The position numbers were made by a program, and so were the translations under genes. A stretch of 21,256 nt of DNA from Marinospirillum sp. (GTDB lineage Bacteria > Pseudomonadota > Gammaproteobacteria > Pseudomonadales > Halomonadaceae): positions 1 to 21,256 of the forward strand of contig NZ_JACUUA010000050.1 in NCBI RefSeq assembly GCF_014859565.1. Reading direction: 5' to 3'. The notes under the pieces were generated by a model, which saw only the letters and a list, made by a program, of their open reading frames with translations, made no database searches and had not been told where the DNA came from. Positions 16,444 through 21,256 of this stretch are shown here, piece after piece (position 1 is the stretch's first letter; each line of letters opens with the position of its first letter).

Positions 16444-17142
16444 ATGAATGTCCTTTTTTACAAAAGCATCCTGCCGCTGAACAGCGAAGACCACCGCGAG
16501 CTGTATTTGCAGCCTCATCCCAATGATTATGGTTTTGCACGCACCACTCCGGTGGTTCCTCTGGCGGCTTCAGAGTTTTTTGCTGCCTGCCGCCACTACC
16601 CAATCCTGTTTTCCGGTGATGATGCCAGTTTGGTTGCTGTTGCTGTGATGGGTTACAGCGAAAACCGCAACAACTTTATTAATGACAAGAATGAATGGCA
16701 AGCTGCCACTTATATCCCGGCATTTATTCGCCGTTATCCTTTTATTCTTGCGCACGGCACCGATGAAACCCGCCAGACTCTGTGTTTTGATGAACAGTGG
16801 AAAGGTTTTAATGAAAAAAGTGAAGGTGAGGCTCTGTTCACCGCAGAAGGTGAACAAACTGAACACCTGAAAAATATTCTGACGTTTGTTGAAAGCCTGC
16901 ATCTGGACATGCAACGCACCCAGCCTTTTATTCAGCGTCTGCTGGAGCTGGAATTGCTGGACAAACGCGATCTGCAGATCAATCAACCCAATGGTGCCAG
17001 CCTGCTGCTGAAGGATTTTCGTATCATCAACGAAAAAGCTTTTATGGAGCTGGATGACAGCATCATTGTGGAGTTTCATAAAAAAGGCTGGTTACCCTGG
17101 GTTTACAGCCACCTGCTGTCTCTCTCCAACCTGGGACGCTGA
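16444..17142 (+). CDS. SapC family protein
   Basis: A 232-residue protein with no signal peptide or membrane segment. The N-terminal Y..ILPLNSEDHRELYLQP, a VVPLAASEFFAACRHYPILFS block (37-57), the GYSENRNNFIN segment, and WQAATYIPAFIRRYPFIL (84-101) fit the SapC family (PF07277 as I recall it), named after a Campylobacter S-layer-locus protein. A C-terminal segment matches the usual NGASLLLKDFRIINEKAFMELDD block. The family's biochemical function is not established; members are often found next to tryptophan halogenase-like genes and TonB receptors, none of which is present here. ATG 16444 is supported by an AGGGAAGG purine stretch a few bases upstream. It stands alone between two stem-loops, with gshA 113 bp downstream. 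Confidence 0.85.
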   Translation: MNVLFYKSILPLNSEDHRELYLQPHPNDYGFARTTPVVPLAASEFFAACRHYPILFSGDDASLVAVAVMGYSENRNNFINDKNEWQAATYIPAFIRRYPFILAHGTDETRQTLCFDEQWKGFNEKSEGEALFTAEGEQTEHLKNILTFVESLHLDMQRTQPFIQRLLELELLDKRDLQINQPNGASLLLKDFRIINEKAFMELDDSIIVEFHKKGWLPWVYSHLLSLSNLGR

Positions 17143-17154
17143 GGGTGTTGCACC

Positions 17155-17196
17155 AGCCGGTTTCAGTCCAACTTGTTGCACTGGCTGAAACTGGCT
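17155..17196 (+). repeat. Inverted repeat between the SapC gene and gshA
   Basis: Arms AGCCGGTTTCAG (17155-17166) and CTGAAACTGGCT (17185-17196) pair over 12 positions with one G-U wobble, around an 18-base loop. GTTGCAC is repeated at 17147 and 17175. No T run follows. It may be a weak terminator, an mRNA 3' stabiliser or an operator over the gshA promoter. Confidence 0.5.
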
Positions 17197-17201
17197 AAGA
17201 T
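17173..17201 (+). promoter_or_regulatory. Candidate sigma70 promoter for gshA
   Basis: TTGTTG (17173-17178), 17-base spacer and TAAGAT (17196-17201). Spacing is ideal with moderate hexamers. It overlaps the inverted repeat above and would start transcription within the hairpin just downstream. Confidence 0.4.
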
Positions 17202-17230
17202 GCGCTTCATGTTCAGTCCGACTGAAGCGC
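17202..17230 (+). promoter_or_regulatory. Nested dyad in the gshA leader
   Basis: Outer arms GCGCTTCA (17202-17209) and TGAAGCGC (17223-17230) are perfect. An inner, overlapping dyad TTCAGT (17212-17217) and ACTGAA (17221-17226) is also perfect. The two share bases, so they are alternative folds. The element is 26 bp upstream of the gshA GTG. Confidence 0.45.
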
Positions 17231-17255
17231 TCAACTTTTCAAAGGCAGCTGCCCT

Positions 17256-20863
<3,608 letters not shown>

Positions 20864-20881
20864 TTATTATGGTCAGTAGCT

Positions 20882-20910
20882 AGTCTTGTGAACCAAGGGC
20901 AGACTGTCAA
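20882..20910 (-). promoter_or_regulatory. Candidate sigma70 promoter for fadH
   Basis: Minus-strand consensus TTGACA (20910-20905), 17-base spacer, and AAGACT (20887-20882) as a weak -10. It is 40 bp upstream of the GTG start. The perfect -35 with a poor -10 suggests a promoter that may need an activator. Confidence 0.45.
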
Positions 20911-20915
20911 GCGTT

Positions 20916-20957
20916 CGTTTGAAACGTAAGGTCAGAAAAGTGACGCAAAGGTCACTT
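20916..20957. promoter_or_regulatory. Cluster of operator-like dyads upstream of the fadH promoter
   Basis: A perfect palindrome CGTTT-G-AAACG (20916-20926) abuts the -35 element, and a second perfect dyad AAGTGAC-N6-GTCACTT (20938-20957) lies beyond it. AAGGTCA occurs twice in direct orientation, at 20928 and 20948, exactly 20 bp apart. The regulator is not identified. Confidence 0.4.
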
Positions 20958-21019
20958 GATCTGCAAAACCAGTAGCATAAAGCGGGATGAACAACAGGAA
21001 AACTGCAGGGGCAGAAACA

Positions 21020-21045
21020 GAAAAACCGCAGCGTAAGCGGCGGTT
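21020..21045 (-). terminator. Intrinsic terminator of the tRNA-Asp/tRNA-Val unit
   Basis: On the minus strand AACCGC (21045-21040, read as its complement) pairs with GCGGTT (21029-21024), with a 10-base loop, and is followed by a T5 run overlapping the stem end and then CTG. It lies 21 bp after the 3' end of tRNA-Val. The remaining gap between 20958 and 21019 shows nothing else. Confidence 0.65.
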
Positions 21046-21065
21046 ATCATAGTTGTCACTTTTAA

Positions 21066-21141
21066 TGGTGGGTGGTACAGGGTTCGAACCTGTGACCCCC
21101 AGCTTGTAAGGCTGGTGCTCTCCCAACTGAGCTAACCACCC
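21066..21141 (-). tRNA. tRNA-Val (anticodon UAC)
   Basis: 76 bases with encoded CCA. The acceptor stem GGGTGGT/ACCACCC, D-arm TAGCTCAGTTGGGAGAGCA, anticodon stem CCAGC/GCTGG with loop CTTACAA (anticodon TAC, valine), and TPsiC-arm GGTTCGAACC all form. It is read on the minus strand. Confidence 0.97.
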
Positions 21142-21175
21142 ATTTTAAAAGCTATACACACAACACATCAGGAAA

Positions 21176-21252
21176 TGGCGGACCGGACGGGGCTCGAACC
21201 CGCGACCTCCGGCGTGACAGGCCGGCATTCTAACCAGCTGAACTACCGGTCC
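21176..21252 (-). tRNA. tRNA-Asp (anticodon GUC)
   Basis: 77 bases with encoded CCA. The acceptor stem GGACCGG/CCGGTCC with discriminator G, D-arm TAGTTCAGCTGGTTAGAATG, anticodon stem CCGGC/GCCGG with loop CTGTCAC (anticodon GTC, aspartate), and TPsiC arm GGGTTCGAGCCC are present. It is 34 bp upstream of tRNA-Val, so the two are co-transcribed from a promoter outside the window. Confidence 0.97.
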
Positions 21253-21256
21253 GCAT

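Noticed and set aside
20916..20926. PsrA or FadR binding site at CGTTTGAAACG
   Set aside because: The half-sites are in the opposite order from the PsrA consensus as I recall it, and the site is too short for FadR. It is kept only as an unassigned palindrome.
20932..21126. Minus-strand frame of 64 codons
   Set aside because: It overlaps the tRNA-Val gene and its terminator and has no family resemblance.

Overview
The window carries 16 protein-coding genes, one gene remnant and two tRNA genes, packed almost without gaps. Gene content (TamA/TamB, DjlA, FadH, GshA of the enterobacterial type, SapC-like protein), moderate GC and a gene order rpe-gph-trpE with djlA nearby suggest a gammaproteobacterium, probably a marine Oceanospirillales/Pseudomonadales-type organism. 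That placement is inferred from family resemblance and remembered synteny, not from a search. The region looks like core chromosome: no transposase, phage gene, CRISPR array or toxin-antitoxin pair is visible.

Layout. (1) 1-768: the 3' part of djlA (+), cut by the window edge. (2) 793-1779: a secreted DUF3530 alpha/beta-hydrolase-like protein (-), with a readable sigma70-type promoter upstream and a terminator that lies inside the end of djlA. (3) 1962-4907: rpe, gph and trpE (+), a tight unit joining pentose/glycolate metabolism to the first step of tryptophan synthesis. (4) 4901-11968: a minus-strand unit read glpG-like rhomboid protease, DUF1315 (YeaC-like), DUF2797, tamA, tamB. Its genes overlap or are separated by only a few bases, and a strong terminator sits just upstream of it. 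(5) 12108-14524: outer-membrane beta-barrel protein, nadK and a metallophosphoesterase (-). (6) 14620-15498: an EamA/DMT membrane transporter (-). (7) 15558-16299: the 3' remnant of a dihydrolipoyl dehydrogenase-like gene followed by an intact two-CBS-domain protein (+). (8) 16444-18821: a SapC-family protein and gshA (+). (9) 18818-20842: fadH (-), convergent with gshA and overlapping it by 4 bp. (10) 21066-21252: tRNA-Val(UAC) and tRNA-Asp(GUC) on the minus strand, followed by their terminator.

Functional themes are envelope biogenesis (TamA/TamB, a beta-barrel OMP, rhomboid protease, DjlA), redox and cofactor supply (NadK, GshA, NADPH-dependent FadH) and central metabolism (Rpe, Gph, TrpE). 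Six genes appear to start at GTG or TTG, so start sites need care. I did not find a convincing new multi-gene system. The observations most worth checking are the rhomboid-YeaC-DUF2797-TamAB linkage, the DUF2797 protein with cysteine clusters and a GIY-YIG-like segment, the duplicated acidic module in the DUF3530 protein, the dehydrogenase remnant, and the structured leaders upstream of gshA and fadH.
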